Part shown: positions 16,503 to 24,410 of the stretch, in pieces | Position numbering within the stretch: position 1 is the first letter of the stretch | How the letters are laid out: every line of letters begins with the position of its first letter | IMG/VR virus record: IMGVR_UViG_3300032893_000055 | Location: 1-56,680 of that record | DNA length: 56,680 nucleotides | Source: a virus | Strand: one strand, 5' to 3' | The notes under the pieces: generated by a model | The model's input: only the letters and a program-made list of their open reading frames with translations | Database searches by the model: none | Told to the model about the DNA's origin: nothing | Program-made: the position numbers and the translations under genes

Positions 16503-17578
16503 CAGAATCCCCCGATTGCCCCGTTACGACCGCCGAACCAACCATTAGCCCAATTACCATAGTTAACGTCTGAGATTTTATCAGGCATTCCAGCATCTCG
16601 GTTGACAGCAGATTCTTCGATACGTTTTTGGAGGGCTGCTAACTGAAGGATTAAGTTAGTTGTATCAGATTCTTCTTTAGTTAAAGCATAATATGCAGCT
16701 TTAACAATAACGTATTCGATCCAACCGCTTATGCTGACTACAGTCATGTCTGTATCAGACAAAAGTTGTTTAAGTCTGGGGATATACCAAAGTCTGAGTT
16801 TTTGGCCAGCACTTGGCGTTGGTATGAATTCGATTTGTTGAGTACCATCGGATTTTTGGCCCAATAATCTATATTGAAGATTAAAAACACCATATATGGT
16901 CGAGGCTGTATTAGGATAAACGAATCTATTACGGTCTGAAAACTGAAATTTGTTTACTGTTACGAAGCCGTTAGCAGCGTTATTAAGCGCTAAATCAACG
17001 CCTAACAATTTATAAAACGCAGGCGGAACAAACATAGTTGTGCCATCTACACCATTTGTAAACGTATTAGATCCATTAGGAAGGTCGAACAAGAACGTAG
17101 TACCGTCAGACGTGAACTGAATAGGCGTAGTTATAAAATAGTCTTCGTAGAGTGTGACTAATAAGTCATACAACTCAAACATGCTTTGATTAATATAACT
17201 GTTCCATTCGGGCAAACTAACGAAATTCGAGTTAACCCGGTCGGCACGTTGCTGAGCCGCTAGTCTTATTTGGGCTAAACTCATTTCACCTGTAGGGACT
17301 GGGATAGCGGACTGGGGAATAGTATATATACTCGTACCACTCCCGTTAGCAGCAGCTACCTGATACCAATATTTAACACCTAAAGTTACAGCAGAGTCTA
17401 CATATTGCGTAGCTAAAGGCGAACCGGATACAGTCGCTATGATCGTATAAGTTACGTTATCTTGACTACGTTGAACAATATAAGATGTAGCCCCTGCTGA
17501 TTGGTCCCAGGAAACTAAGTTCTGCTGATTAGCAGTTTGTACATATAAATTCTGAGGTGTGCTAGGGGCTCCAGCCAT
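16502..17578 (-). CDS. Tail adaptor (gp4/gp11-like) with N-terminal fibronectin III domain
   Basis: 358 aa from ATG 17578, which has an AAGGAG site seven bases upstream; an upstream in-frame extension to 17623 lacks one. Residues about 1-95 are a complete fibronectin type III domain (PSTPQNLYV..., 'VSWDQSAGATSYIVQRS', 'VKYWYQVAAANG'). Residues 115-358 look like a head-to-tail adaptor: 'EWNSYINQSMFELYDLLVTL', 'PPAFYKLLGVDLAL', 'LRLWYIPRLKQL', 'WIEYVIVKAAYYALTKEES'. The adaptor would sit on the portal ring and receive the tail hub. The added Ig-like domain is probably surface-exposed and may bind cells or glycans. Confidence 0.75.
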   Translation of the reverse strand: MAGAPSTPQNLYVQTANQQNLVSWDQSAGATSYIVQRSQDNVTYTIIATVSGSPLATQYVDSAVTLGVKYWYQVAAANGSGTSIYTIPQSAIPVPTGEMSLAQIRLAAQQRADRVNSNFVSLPEWNSYINQSMFELYDLLVTLYEDYFITTPIQFTSDGTTFLFDLPNGSNTFTNGVDGTTMFVPPAFYKLLGVDLALNNAANGFVTVNKFQFSDRNRFVYPNTASTIYGVFNLQYRLLGQKSDGTQQIEFIPTPSAGQKLRLWYIPRLKQLLSDTDMTVVSISGWIEYVIVKAAYYALTKEESDTTNLILQLAALQKRIEESAVNRDAGMPDKISDVNYGNWANGWFGGRNGAIGGF

Positions 17579-17613
17579 ATTCTCCTTAGAAAAATTTAGG
17601 CGTCTTTTTTCTT

Positions 17614-17652
17614 TAAGCGGCACCCAAGGTTTCTAGCCTTGTCCCGCACCTA
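17614..17652 (-). other. RNA hairpin between two tail genes
   Basis: On the minus strand CAAGG-ctagaaa-CCTTG forms a stem that can be extended by GCGG/CCGC across an internal loop. There is no T-run, so it is not a clear terminator; an mRNA processing or attenuation structure is possible. Confidence 0.4.
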
Positions 17653-17656
17653 AAAT

Positions 17657-18379
17657 TTATTCGCCTTGAACTTGAACTGAACTATCGCTTAAATAGAACT
17701 GTAAGCTGATTACTGAACCGTCTACAGGGGCAGCAATTGCACCAGTGTTATCGCGACAAGCTAAAATGATTTGAGCACCAAAACCTTGGCTTGAACTTGG
17801 GTTAGGAGCTAAACTAAGATTAGCATCGCCTACAGTTTCAATCGACATAATACCTGATCCAGCGGCAGCTGGGGCCATTACGCGTGAAGAAGACGTGTTA
17901 GCGCTTCCACCGTTAGACGAAGCAATAAAACTTACGCCTACAGCTGGAGTAACGCCTTTAGGAAGACCAATACTCTGCCATTTAGATAAACTTGCGTCTC
18001 CTACAGTAGTGATGATATAAGGATGTCCAACTGTTAAAGCTGAGTTGTCAATTTTTACTGCGCTTCCTGAAGCTGGGGACACAATAGCATTATAACCATT
18101 GAAAATACGGTTATAATTGTCCTGAAGCTGAATAACGATAACACCTGATTCAGGGTTAGGGTTAGTGATTGAGATGTTTGGAGTTGCTGGGTTTGAATTA
18201 CCTGCTCCAGGTGTAGACGAAGTGTGCATAAAAACGTTTTGAACCATTGGACCTTTTAAAGACCTGATTCCTAAACCGTTTCCGTTAGATGAGTCTACTA
18301 CGAAATTGCAGTCAATCATTACTGGTTTGACATGCATTGCATACATTTTTCCGCCGTTGGCGAAATTGCGATGAGCCAT
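17657..18379 (-). CDS. Hypothetical late structural protein
   Basis: 240 aa. It begins MAHRNFANGGKMYAMHVKPV, carrying one copy of the 'AxGGK' motif seen in other late proteins. The rest is low-charge beta-rich: 'VIVIQLQDNYNRIFNGYNAIVSP', 'GSAVKIDNSALTVGHPYIITTVGDASLSKWQSIGLP', 'PAVGVSFIAS'. This resembles phage decoration/tail proteins of about this size. It is the first gene of the tail block, preceded by a 127-bp GC-rich leader with the second copy of the 25-bp motif. SD AGAGGG lies just before the start. Function unknown. Confidence 0.6.
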   Translation of the reverse strand: MAHRNFANGGKMYAMHVKPVMIDCNFVVDSSNGNGLGIRSLKGPMVQNVFMHTSSTPGAGNSNPATPNISITNPNPESGVIVIQLQDNYNRIFNGYNAIVSPASGSAVKIDNSALTVGHPYIITTVGDASLSKWQSIGLPKGVTPAVGVSFIASSNGGSANTSSSRVMAPAAAGSGIMSIETVGDANLSLAPNPSSSQGFGAQIILACRDNTGAIAAPVDGSVISLQFYLSDSSVQVQGE

Positions 18380-18506
18380 ATTACCCTCTTAAGCCCCTAT
18401 ATTGTACTAAACGCATATAGCATTTAGCTCACCGTTCAGCCTAGGGGTTGGCCTAGCGGGTAGGTCTAGAGGGAATCTCAAGGCCTCAGGGTAGTCAAAA
18501 TGTCCA
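18380..18506 (-). promoter_or_regulatory. GC-rich structured leader of the tail block
   Basis: 127 gene-free bases separate the accessory block from the tail genes. They are clearly richer in GC than the surroundings. Minus-strand hairpin candidates include CTAGG-ccaacc-CCTAG (around 18440-18460) and CTATAT/ATATAG arms (about 18399-18420). A TACAAT box could serve as a -10 element, but no matching -35 is visible. The 25-bp motif copy B lies at its upstream end. Probably the leader or control region of the tail transcript. Confidence 0.4.
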
Positions 18507-18507
18507 T
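18483..18507 (-). repeat. 25-bp late-region motif, copy B
   Basis: Minus strand reads ATGGACATTTTGACTA, then C instead of A, then CCTGAGGC. It touches the stop codon of the 88-aa gene at 18507 and marks the boundary between the accessory block and the tail block. Confidence 0.8.
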
Positions 18508-18773
18508 TAGATGTCTTGTTTTCGTTTCCTAATGAAATCTACGCGTATTATATGGCCTTGTTTGTCTTTTTTAGAGGATTTGATGGCTGTGATCATTTGT
18601 TCGTAATGTTTAACTGCGTTATAAATGCTTTCGAAAGGTCCATAGCCTTGAGGAGAGGCGTTGTCTTTCCAGTAATACTGGTCTATACCGCCTTCGGGAC
18701 GGAAGAATGTGGGGGGAGCTTGGATTGAATATACTTCTAACGAGCCTAGTTTGAATATCAGTTTAGGAATCAT
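18507..18773 (-). CDS. Hypothetical protein, 88 aa
   Basis: Not recognised. Soluble. The C-terminus is Lys/Arg-rich (KSSKKDKQGHIIRVDFIRKRK) and could contact nucleic acid. The middle has aromatic residues (DQYYWKDNASPQGYGPFESIYNAVKHYEQM), which look like one helix plus a small sheet. It overlaps the 54-aa gene upstream by 11 bases. The 'KGHII' stretch also appears in that 54-aa neighbour, together with 'YNAVKHYEQ' / 'YAAIQYIKA', so the two may be related folds. Confidence 0.55.
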   Translation of the reverse strand: MIPKLIFKLGSLEVYSIQAPPTFFRPEGGIDQYYWKDNASPQGYGPFESIYNAVKHYEQMITAIKSSKKDKQGHIIRVDFIRKRKQDI

Positions 18774-18927
18774 ATGGTATTATTTTATACTCCCAGTTGT
18801 GAAAACTTGATATATATGCTTTTATATATTGTATAGCAGCGTATTCGTTATGACAATATATGTCTGTTTGAATTATATGGCCTTTAGGCGATTGGATCTC
18901 CCATTTAAAAGGTGCCGTCTGGACCAT
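18763..18927 (-). CDS. Hypothetical small protein, 54 aa
   Basis: An ORF from ATG 18927 to TAA 18763-18765: MVQTAPFKWEIQSPKGHII..., ending 'WEYKIIPYDS'. It fills an otherwise empty 160-base gap in a region where genes are contiguous, and it overlaps the next start. 'F.WEIQSPKGHIIQTDIYCHNEYAAIQYIKAY' suggests a compact alpha/beta fold. The ribosome binding site is weak, so expression is less certain. Confidence 0.5.
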   Translation of the reverse strand: MVQTAPFKWEIQSPKGHIIQTDIYCHNEYAAIQYIKAYISSFHNWEYKIIPYDS

Positions 18928-18935
18928 ATACACTG

Positions 18936-19136
18936 TTAGCACAAATACCCTTTATAATTGAGCCTAGCTTCTATATCTTTAAGCTCATCTATAAGCGTGT
19001 CTACTACGTCTAATCGATTTTCTTTATAAGAAAGTTTGATTATTTCGTTTATTTCTTCGACACGTTCCACTATTTTATGGAAAGCATCCATGCTCATAGT
19101 TTCTGGTTTAAGGGTTAAATATTCAAAATTATTCAT
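18936..19136 (-). CDS. Hypothetical coiled-coil protein, 66 aa
   Basis: Not recognised. Acidic and largely helical: 'FHKIVERVEEINEIIKLSY' and 'VVDTLIDELKDIEARLNY' show heptad spacing, predicting a helical hairpin or dimeric coiled coil. It overlaps the upstream 71-aa gene by eight bases and lies in a row of small leftward genes that end at the tail-block leader. No motif suggests a function. Confidence 0.6.
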   Translation of the reverse strand: MNNFEYLTLKPETMSMDAFHKIVERVEEINEIIKLSYKENRLDVVDTLIDELKDIEARLNYKGYLC

Positions 19137-19344
19137 ATTTATTAAAAACTAAGTTCCAATTGTTTAACACACTTACATACCCATAAGTAATCACCAGGTT
19201 AGACAAATGCATTTCTAAATCAGGTTGTATCAAACTAGATCCGTTAAAAAAATGATTGATTTGAGGTTTTCCATACCAATGGATTAAATCGAACAATCTG
19301 TCACAAATCTGACTGTCATATGGTGATGTTTTAAATGCTCTCAT
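19129..19344 (-). CDS. Hypothetical protein, 71 aa
   Basis: Not recognised. Neutral, aromatic-rich ('CDRLFDLIHWYGKPQINHFFNG', 'VITYGYVSVLNNWNLVF'), with no membrane segment or signal. Its start overlaps the stop of the 74-aa gene (19341-19344) as ATGA, so it is translationally coupled. Part of the orphan cluster at 18.5-21.5 kb. Confidence 0.55.
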   Translation of the reverse strand: MRAFKTSPYDSQICDRLFDLIHWYGKPQINHFFNGSSLIQPDLEMHLSNLVITYGYVSVLNNWNLVFNKYE

Positions 19345-19565
19345 TTTAAATCCTCCAATACTTGTTTGGCGAGCATTCCTATTTCTATAGTAAGATTGCC
19401 CGCGTTAATATATCCATAATCCGCAATTTCGTCTATCTTTTTGATATCTATATGTTTTGTATCAGCATAAAACGTTAATGCTTTAACTAAACGCTCTATT
19501 TTGTTTTCTAAGTCTTCGATTTCATTAAACAAGTCTCGTTTTGATAATCTGATATCATATTCCAT
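19341..19565 (-). CDS. Hypothetical protein, 74 aa
   Basis: Not recognised. Residues 8-35 are a strongly heptad-like helix ('LFNEIEDLENKIERLVKALTFY'), followed by a short 'IDEIADYGYINAGNL' turn and a second helix. Likely a small dimeric helical protein. It starts directly after the stop of the Ala-repeat gene (19566). Confidence 0.55.
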   Translation of the reverse strand: MEYDIRLSKRDLFNEIEDLENKIERLVKALTFYADTKHIDIKKIDEIADYGYINAGNLTIEIGMLAKQVLEDLK

Positions 19566-20009
19566 TTATCCTACCTTTATATTTAGTAATAATTTTTCGA
19601 GTTCAGACATTTCAGTAATCATGTTTATTAACAAATCGTAACAATGTTTAATACCAGTTTCATAACTTTTATTAGCATAAGCAGCAGCATAAGCAGCAGA
19701 ATAACCAGCAGCAGCATTAGCAGCATAACTAGCAGCATAAGCAGCATTAGCAGGAGCATAACCAGCAGGAGCATAACCAGCATAACCAGTAGCATAAGCA
19801 GCATTAGCAGCTTGTTTTAATTCGTTTTTACTTACAGGTTTGCCGTCTAGCCATTGTTTAACTAAGTCTAAACACTTAACTGACTCAGGCTTAGGGTTAG
19901 GGACTAAGGAGTTAGCATAACGCGCACACTCATAAGCGTATTTAACATAAAACTTATGGCTAAATTCGTTATTATATAATATATGTTTGATTTGGTCGTA
20001 GTGGTTCAT
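19566..20009 (-). CDS. Ala-repeat orphan-family protein, copy 1
   Basis: 147 aa from ATG 20009. I prefer this over an in-frame ATG at 20027 because GGAG lies five bases upstream and all other copies start MN(H/Y)YDQ. Domain order: helical N-domain with 'NEFSHKFYVKYAYECA' and 'KCLDLVKQWLDGK' (1-72), Ala/Tyr/Asn/Gly/Pro repeat (about 73-115), C-terminal helix 'HCYDLLINM...MSELEKLLL'. This copy uniquely has Pro in the repeat (GYAPAGYAPAN), which would break a continuous helix. Soluble, no signal peptide. Function unknown. Confidence 0.8.
   Translation of the reverse strand: MNHYDQIKHILYNNEFSHKFYVKYAYECARYANSLVPNPKPESVKCLDLVKQWLDGKPVSKNELKQAANAAYATGYAGYAPAGYAPANAAYAASYAANAAAGYSAAYAAAYANKSYETGIKHCYDLLINMITEMSELEKLLLNIKVG
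19675..19815 (-). repeat. Trinucleotide Ala repeat tract, copy 1
   Basis: Minus-strand GCT codons interspersed with TAT, AAT, GGT and AGT. Compared with the other tracts it contains CCT (Pro) codons and a different length. Confidence 0.85.
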
Positions 20010-20010
20010 T

Positions 20011-20313
20011 TTAACTCCAAACCGCATATTTATCGGCGTATTCTTCTATCTTTTTTTGTAGTAGTTTCCTAAGTTTTTCTTTACCAAGCCCAGCTACGGC
20101 AGCTACTACAACATCAGAATTAGATGAAAGTTTTACATGTGAGCCGTTAATATAAATTTCTGTTACGGTTAAAGTTGTTAAATCAAAATTTATTTCATCT
20201 TCTTCCATATCCCAGCTAGGCGTGTTACGCATGTTATATGATTTAACATTAAATTCTATAGTTCCTGAGATTTCTATTTCATTTAGTTTTAGGTTTTCGA
20301 ATTCGTAAATCAT
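20011..20313 (-). CDS. Hypothetical protein, 100 aa
   Basis: Not recognised. The N-terminal two thirds is beta-rich with acidic turns ('NEIEISGTIEFNVKSY', 'EEDEINFDLTTLTVTEIYINGSHVKL'), like a small barrel. The C-terminus is a basic helix ('LGKEKLRKLLQKKIEEYADK'). It lies between two orphan-family paralogs, and its stop abuts the start of copy 1 (20009). Confidence 0.55.
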   Translation of the reverse strand: MIYEFENLKLNEIEISGTIEFNVKSYNMRNTPSWDMEEDEINFDLTTLTVTEIYINGSHVKLSSNSDVVVAAVAGLGKEKLRKLLQKKIEEYADKYAVWS

Positions 20314-20321
20314 ATGTCCAC

Positions 20322-20795
20322 CTAAAAATACTGTACCATTGATTTAGGTAGATTAGCTAGTTTATTATTTAATGTGTCTATGCTTGGGACACCTAGTAAG
20401 TCTCGTTCTACTTCTGATAAAGTTTGTATCAAATTGATTAATTCTTGTACTAGTTCTACATATGCTATCTCTAGGTTCATAACGTATTCTGCGGCGTATT
20501 GAGTAAAAGTTTTTATAAGAAACACGTTATCAGTATCAATAACTTCCATTGTACACCTGAGTGCTCCATGGACATGAACTACTGGGTATAAGTTAGGGGT
20601 ATAAGTAATAATAAAGTTTACAATCGGTGTCTGAGTTTTATTCGTTTCTAAATAAGTTTTAATATAATTTAAGCTTTGTGTAACATTATTATCATTTAGG
20701 CCTGATAAATCAATTGCTTTTTTACAACAAATATATCCGTATTCTACATAAAATCTTTTGCTAAAATCATAAGTATGTAATATTTCTTGTATCAT
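20322..20795 (-). CDS. Divergent member of the orphan family (no Ala repeat)
   Basis: 157 aa. The N-terminus 'IQEILHTYDFSKRFYVEYGYICCKKA' aligns with 'IKHILYNNEFSHKFYVKYAYECARYA' of the Ala-repeat proteins. 'LNYIKTYLE' matches 'LDLVKQWLD', and the C-terminal 'LINLIQTLSEVERDLLGVP' matches 'LINMITEMSELEKLLLNI'. The central Ala repeat is replaced by ordinary sequence with an aromatic/hydrophobic stretch (PIVNFIITYTPNLYPVVHVHG). It looks like a degenerate paralog that shows the non-repetitive fold of the family. Start overlaps the stop of the next gene (ATGA). Confidence 0.65.
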   Translation of the reverse strand: MIQEILHTYDFSKRFYVEYGYICCKKAIDLSGLNDNNVTQSLNYIKTYLETNKTQTPIVNFIITYTPNLYPVVHVHGALRCTMEVIDTDNVFLIKTFTQYAAEYVMNLEIAYVELVQELINLIQTLSEVERDLLGVPSIDTLNNKLANLPKSMVQYF

Positions 20796-21067
20796 AAATA
20801 TTTATTGATTTTTGAACAATCTTCTTTTACTAGTCGTTTATCGTTGTCTGAACTTATAACTAAACAAGTCGAATACGTTTTACAATCGAATGAATGATTT
20901 ATATTCAAAGGGAATTCGTATTTAGGAAGTTCACAAACTATTGAATTTCTTGGTATTAATTCTACAATATCAGATGTAAGTATATCAAAATGATATTGAA
21001 CAACGCATGTTGTTTGATTTATCGCAGTCATAAAGCATAATAAATTAGATAACAATAATGTTATCAT
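20792..21067 (-). CDS. Small exported Cys-containing protein
   Basis: 91 aa. The N-terminus (MITLLLSNLLCFMTAINQT) is a short hydrophobic signal-like segment. The remainder is polar with five cysteines (about 21, 45, 62, 68, 84), suggesting disulphides in the periplasm. There is no recognised family and no lipobox at the expected place (LLCF is not typical). It lies between two orphan-family genes and overlaps the downstream start by ATGA. A surface or periplasmic role such as superinfection exclusion is possible but only inferred. Confidence 0.5.
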   Translation of the reverse strand: MITLLLSNLLCFMTAINQTTCVVQYHFDILTSDIVELIPRNSIVCELPKYEFPLNINHSFDCKTYSTCLVISSDNDKRLVKEDCSKINKYL

Positions 21068-21070
21068 TCA

Positions 21071-21517
21071 TCACACCTTTATATTTAGTAATAATTTTTC
21101 GAGTTCAGACATTTCAGTAATCATGTTTATTAATATATCGTAACAATGTTTAATACCAGTTTCATAACTTTTATTAGCATCAGCATAAGCATCAGCAGCA
21201 TCAGCAGCAGCATTAGCAGCAGCAGCATAAGCATTAGCAGCAGCATTAGCAGCATAACTAGCAGCATCAGCAGCATTAGCAGCAGCATAATCAGCAGCAG
21301 CATAACCAGCATAAGCAGCAAGTTCTAATTCGTTTTTACTTACAGGTTTGCCGTCTAGCCATTGTTTAACTAAGTCTAAACATTTAACTGCCTGAGACTT
21401 AGGGTTAGGAACTAGGGAGTTAGCGTACATAGCACACTCATAAGCGTATTTGACTAAGAACTTATGGCTAAACTCGTTATTATATAAAATATATTTGATT
21501 TGGTCATAATGGTTCAT
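21071..21517 (-). CDS. Ala-repeat orphan-family protein, copy 2
   Basis: 148 aa. It starts MNHYDQIKYILYNNEFSHK, continues to 'QWLDGKPVSKNELE', then an Ala repeat with many Asp and Asn interruptions (about 73-118), ending 'IKHCYDILINMITEM' and 'SELEKLLLNIK'. The flanks are almost identical to copies 1, 3 and 5 at DNA level, pointing to recent duplication or gene conversion. The start overlaps the stop of the VWA gene (21514-21517, ATGA), so it is co-translated with the MoxR/VWA pair. Confidence 0.8.
   Translation of the reverse strand: MNHYDQIKYILYNNEFSHKFLVKYAYECAMYANSLVPNPKSQAVKCLDLVKQWLDGKPVSKNELELAAYAGYAAADYAAANAADAASYAANAAANAYAAAANAAADAADAYADANKSYETGIKHCYDILINMITEMSELEKLLLNIKV
21175..21322 (-). 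repeat. Trinucleotide Ala repeat tract, copy 2
   Basis: GCT codons with GAT, AAT, TAT and AGT interruptions. This tract is the richest in GAT (Asp), so the encoded helix is the most acidic of the copies. Confidence 0.85.
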
Positions 21518-22659
21518 TTTCTATTAACTTCTATTTTAATAGAAGTTCCCCAACTAGCAGGCGGGTTTTGTTTGCCAACGATAGCCCATAACACCGGGTA
21601 TTTAGGTTTTTTAAGTGTTTCATGGTCGTAGTTATCCATATCCCCAAAGTATATCACACCGTCTACATCAGTTTCATTAGAAAAATAATCTAATGCAGGT
21701 TGATACGCTGTTCCTCCTCGTCCTTTTATTTTATATTGCTTTTTAGTATCGAATATATAACTGTTTTTAACTTCAGTATCAGCTTCTACAACTGTAACTA
21801 ATGCATGTTTAGCTATATTAGCTATTTCTGCCATAAATTGAGACAATTCTTCGTCTGAAATACTACCCGACGTATCGACAGCGACTCCTATATGGAGTTC
21901 TTCGCGTTTAATCACTCCGGGATGCAATATTCCGTAACGGCGGTTACGTCGTTTTTTCGAAGTATCTATTTGAATATTCAAGGATTTAGCTACGAATCTA
22001 CGTAAATCTGTTTTCCAGTCTTTGGGCTTGTAATTAAGTCGTTCTACTAATACTTCGTGGTCATTAGTCATTTTACCGGCTTGACGAGTTTTTTCAGCAG
22101 CTTTGTTAACAAGTTTTCTGATTTTCTCTTTAAGTTCCTCGTTTGATCCGTCGCTATCGATCCATAATTTGTGTCCGTCGAAATCAATCATTTGTTTGAG
22201 TTTATCGTTGTTTTTAAGCTGTTCGGCGTAATACTCCATAGTTTCGCCAGGTTTAAGGCCGAATTTCTCAGGAAGCATGCCGAATTCAGGTATATGTTTA
22301 ATCCCTGAGTTAATCGCGCAATCAGCCGCTATATTAAGACTTTGAAATTTTAAGTTGTTTATAATAGCATCAGCAACGTCTTTAGACTCGTTGTTATAAA
22401 CTTCAGGCGCTAAGTCTTTAAACCTGTTTATATGGTTGTTAAGTATGTGTTGACATTCATGTTTAAGAATAGCTATTTGTTCGTCTTGAGTTAAACTTTC
22501 GAAAAATTTAGGGTTTATATGTAATTGTACGTTAGACTTAATACACACGCCAGCTGTAGGGATTTTATCAGTTATGATTCTATCCATATGAATAAGAAGC
22601 TCAGCATAAAACCGTTCTTCGTTAAACAATCTAACTATGGCGTGTGTAAGTTTATCCAT
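21514..22659 (-). CDS. VWA-domain protein with HExxH metallopeptidase-like N-domain (DUF2201 type)
   Basis: 381 aa. Residues 60-80 contain HECQH (67-71), a zinc-peptidase motif, followed by 'AADCAIN' near 111 that can supply a further ligand. The C-terminal half is a von Willebrand A-type fold with a MIDAS-like DTSGS (262-266). This two-domain order is that of the widespread VWA-like metallopeptidase family found beside MoxR ATPases, and of CobT-like proteins in some phages. It overlaps the MoxR gene by eight bases, so the pair should act together as an ATPase with its metal-binding partner. The substrate is unknown. The nearby B12-dependent ribonucleotide reductase makes a cobalt/cobalamin link worth considering but not shown. 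Confidence 0.8.
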   Translation of the reverse strand: MDKLTHAIVRLFNEERFYAELLIHMDRIITDKIPTAGVCIKSNVQLHINPKFFESLTQDEQIAILKHECQHILNNHINRFKDLAPEVYNNESKDVADAIINNLKFQSLNIAADCAINSGIKHIPEFGMLPEKFGLKPGETMEYYAEQLKNNDKLKQMIDFDGHKLWIDSDGSNEELKEKIRKLVNKAAEKTRQAGKMTNDHEVLVERLNYKPKDWKTDLRRFVAKSLNIQIDTSKKRRNRRYGILHPGVIKREELHIGVAVDTSGSISDEELSQFMAEIANIAKHALVTVVEADTEVKNSYIFDTKKQYKIKGRGGTAYQPALDYFSNETDVDGVIYFGDMDNYDHETLKKPKYPVLWAIVGKQNPPASWGTSIKIEVNRK

Positions 22660-23761
22660 TTGTTAGGCCTTTAGCTGATCTAGTAATAACTAGAAGTTTA
22701 GGTTCGTAGTCTGGAGACCTAATAAAGTTTTTAAACAATTTAAGGTCTTCTGCTAACAACTTTTTAAGCAATGGGTAAGCTGTATCTTTAGGTAAAACTT
22801 CTATGAATTTCATGAAATTGTCAGATTCTTCTTTAGTCAAATTCTCAGTTTCTTTAGACTTAGCTACCAATAAACTAAACACATTATCACAAGTACCTGA
22901 CACTAGGCTTGCTTTAATGTCTATAGGATTAGACCATTTTTCTACCAGGTTAAGTCTTTGGCCTAGTAGCACTTCTTCGCCTGTTAAAACTTTTTCTTGG
23001 CTTTGTAAATGAAGTTTGTATGCTACAAGTCTTTCAATGCCTATAATACCTTGCATAAGCTGTTCTAACAAGTTCATAGGCGTTTTGACGTTAAACAGTT
23101 TGTTTACCCGCTCATACGAACGTCTGTCTACTTTAACGGGTAAAGTAAACGTCGATTTAGCGTCTTCCAAAAGATCAGGTTGTTCTTGGATAAAAGATAC
23201 TAATGAGGATTCGAATTTATTAGACTGCGCATAAGTAACCCATTCCTGGAATGTTGGCTCAAGCTTAATATGGCAAAACCTAGCCATAAGCGCAGTCTCA
23301 TTAACGTCAGTTACATAGTATTCTTCTGTAGGCGGATTACCCGCTGCTACTATGTAGCAGTTCTTAGGGAACTTAAGTGTATGAAATGTTTTATCTAAAG
23401 CTAAAGAAAACATACCATTTAGAATATCTCGTCTAGCGCGGTTAAATTCGTCTAAAAATATTACTGCGCCTGATTCAGGATTTTCATTACAAAAATCGAT
23501 CATGTTTTTGATCCATTCAGGCGGTGCAAAATGAGTAGCAATTTCTGATCCTTTAGAATCTTTGACAAAACTAGCTAGCCCTAATATATCGCCTAAATCG
23601 CTTTGTGTGCCTAAATAAAAAGGGAAGAACTTGTATCCCTTCGATTCGGCGTATTGTTTAACGATTGTAGACTTACCTATTCCGGCATGGCCCCAAATAA
23701 ATGGCGTGATTTCTGCCTTAAACAGGTATTCTAAACTAGCTTGTAGATCTTTTATATTCAT
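22652..23761 (-). CDS. MoxR/CobS-like AAA+ ATPase
   Basis: 369 aa. Walker A GHAGIGKST (24-32), Walker B VIFLDEFNRA (FLDE 102-105), the MoxR-typical 'AAGNPPTEEYYVTDVNETALMARFC' sensor region after residue 120, and a lid domain. MoxR-type ATPases remodel or insert metals into partner complexes together with VWA proteins. The gene directly downstream encodes such a partner. Its SD (AAGGAGG) sits right before the ATG and follows a gene-free 60 bases. Phage homologues are sometimes labelled CobS; the full cobaltochelatase large subunit is absent here. Confidence 0.85.
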   Translation of the reverse strand: MNIKDLQASLEYLFKAEITPFIWGHAGIGKSTIVKQYAESKGYKFFPFYLGTQSDLGDILGLASFVKDSKGSEIATHFAPPEWIKNMIDFCNENPESGAVIFLDEFNRARRDILNGMFSLALDKTFHTLKFPKNCYIVAAGNPPTEEYYVTDVNETALMARFCHIKLEPTFQEWVTYAQSNKFESSLVSFIQEQPDLLEDAKSTFTLPVKVDRRSYERVNKLFNVKTPMNLLEQLMQGIIGIERLVAYKLHLQSQEKVLTGEEVLLGQRLNLVEKWSNPIDIKASLVSGTCDNVFSLLVAKSKETENLTKEESDNFMKFIEVLPKDTAYPLLKKLLAEDLKLFKNFIRSPDYEPKLLVITRSAKGLTNG

Positions 23762-23824
23762 ATATCCTCCTTATATGAAGTTAACTCATGTTTGATTAAG
23801 TTTCAAATTATTTCTTTTTATGTC

Positions 23825-24097
23825 TCAGACAGGGAAATCAACGCTTTTTAGCGTATCCCAAAAATCCGTATCTAATAATTCTAATTCAATTTCTTTTAAA
23901 TCGTATTGATACTGAATATATTGCTTAAACACAATTTGTTCTTTTTCAATAGTTTTTTTAATATATTCACTACTTCGAGTAACGAAAAATTGATAACTGA
24001 TATAAAAATTTTGTATATGGTCTTTATATCTAAATTGAACCTTATAAGCATCTGCATGATAATACTTGAGAATGTCGCATGTTATCTCATTTTTCAT
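23825..24097 (-). CDS. Hypothetical protein, 90 aa
   Basis: Not recognised. Starting at ATG 24097 (MKNEITCDILKYYH) it is rich in Tyr, Phe, Gln and Lys: 'YKVQFRYKDHIQNFYISYQFFV', 'QYIQYQYDLKEIELELL'. A small alpha/beta fold is likely. It overlaps the end of the MazG-like gene by 11 bases. Upstream in-frame codons reach 24112 (GTG/TTG) but without a better ribosome site. Confidence 0.5.
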   Translation of the reverse strand: MKNEITCDILKYYHADAYKVQFRYKDHIQNFYISYQFFVTRSSEYIKKTIEKEQIVFKQYIQYQYDLKEIELELLDTDFWDTLKSVDFPV

Positions 24098-24410
24098 CGA
24101 GTTTTTCAACACTGGCTTGTGTGCTGAATCCTTCGGGATATCTAGTTCTAAGTTTATTAACGTTTAATGTCTCGATTTCTTTCATATCTGTGTCTAATGC
24201 AATACATAATACTTCCATATACCAACGCACATCGCCCAGTTCTTTTAAAAACTTATCCCTGTCGAATTTAACGCCATGATATAAATACTTTTTAACGCAA
24301 TCGGCTACTTCACCGGATTCCCCAGCAAGTCCTAGACTTCCCATTGTAATATATTGGTTTTCAGGTACGTGCCCAGCGATTGTTCTTTTTACTTCATTTC
24401 TGTAATTCAT
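24087..24410 (-). CDS. MazG-like nucleoside triphosphate pyrophosphohydrolase
   Basis: 107 aa from ATG 24410, which forms ATGA with the ThyX stop and has AAAGGATGG upstream; an ATG at 24416 is too close to this site. The all-alpha NTP-PPase signature is clear: 'GLAGESGEVADCVKK' (ExxE part 1) and 'LKELGDVRWYMEVLC' (ExxD part 2), followed by 'LNVNKLRTRYPEGF'. It should hydrolyse (d)NTPs to monophosphates, for example to remove unwanted nucleotides or lower alarmone-type signals. It belongs to the nucleotide cassette with ThyX and the ribonucleotide reductase. Confidence 0.85.
   Translation of the reverse strand: MNYRNEVKRTIAGHVPENQYITMGSLGLAGESGEVADCVKKYLYHGVKFDRDKFLKELGDVRWYMEVLCIALDTDMKEIETLNVNKLRTRYPEGFSTQASVEKLDEK

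Noticed and set aside
17614-17652. Hairpin as terminator between tail genes
   Set aside because: No T-tract follows, and the next gene has a good SD and belongs to the same module.
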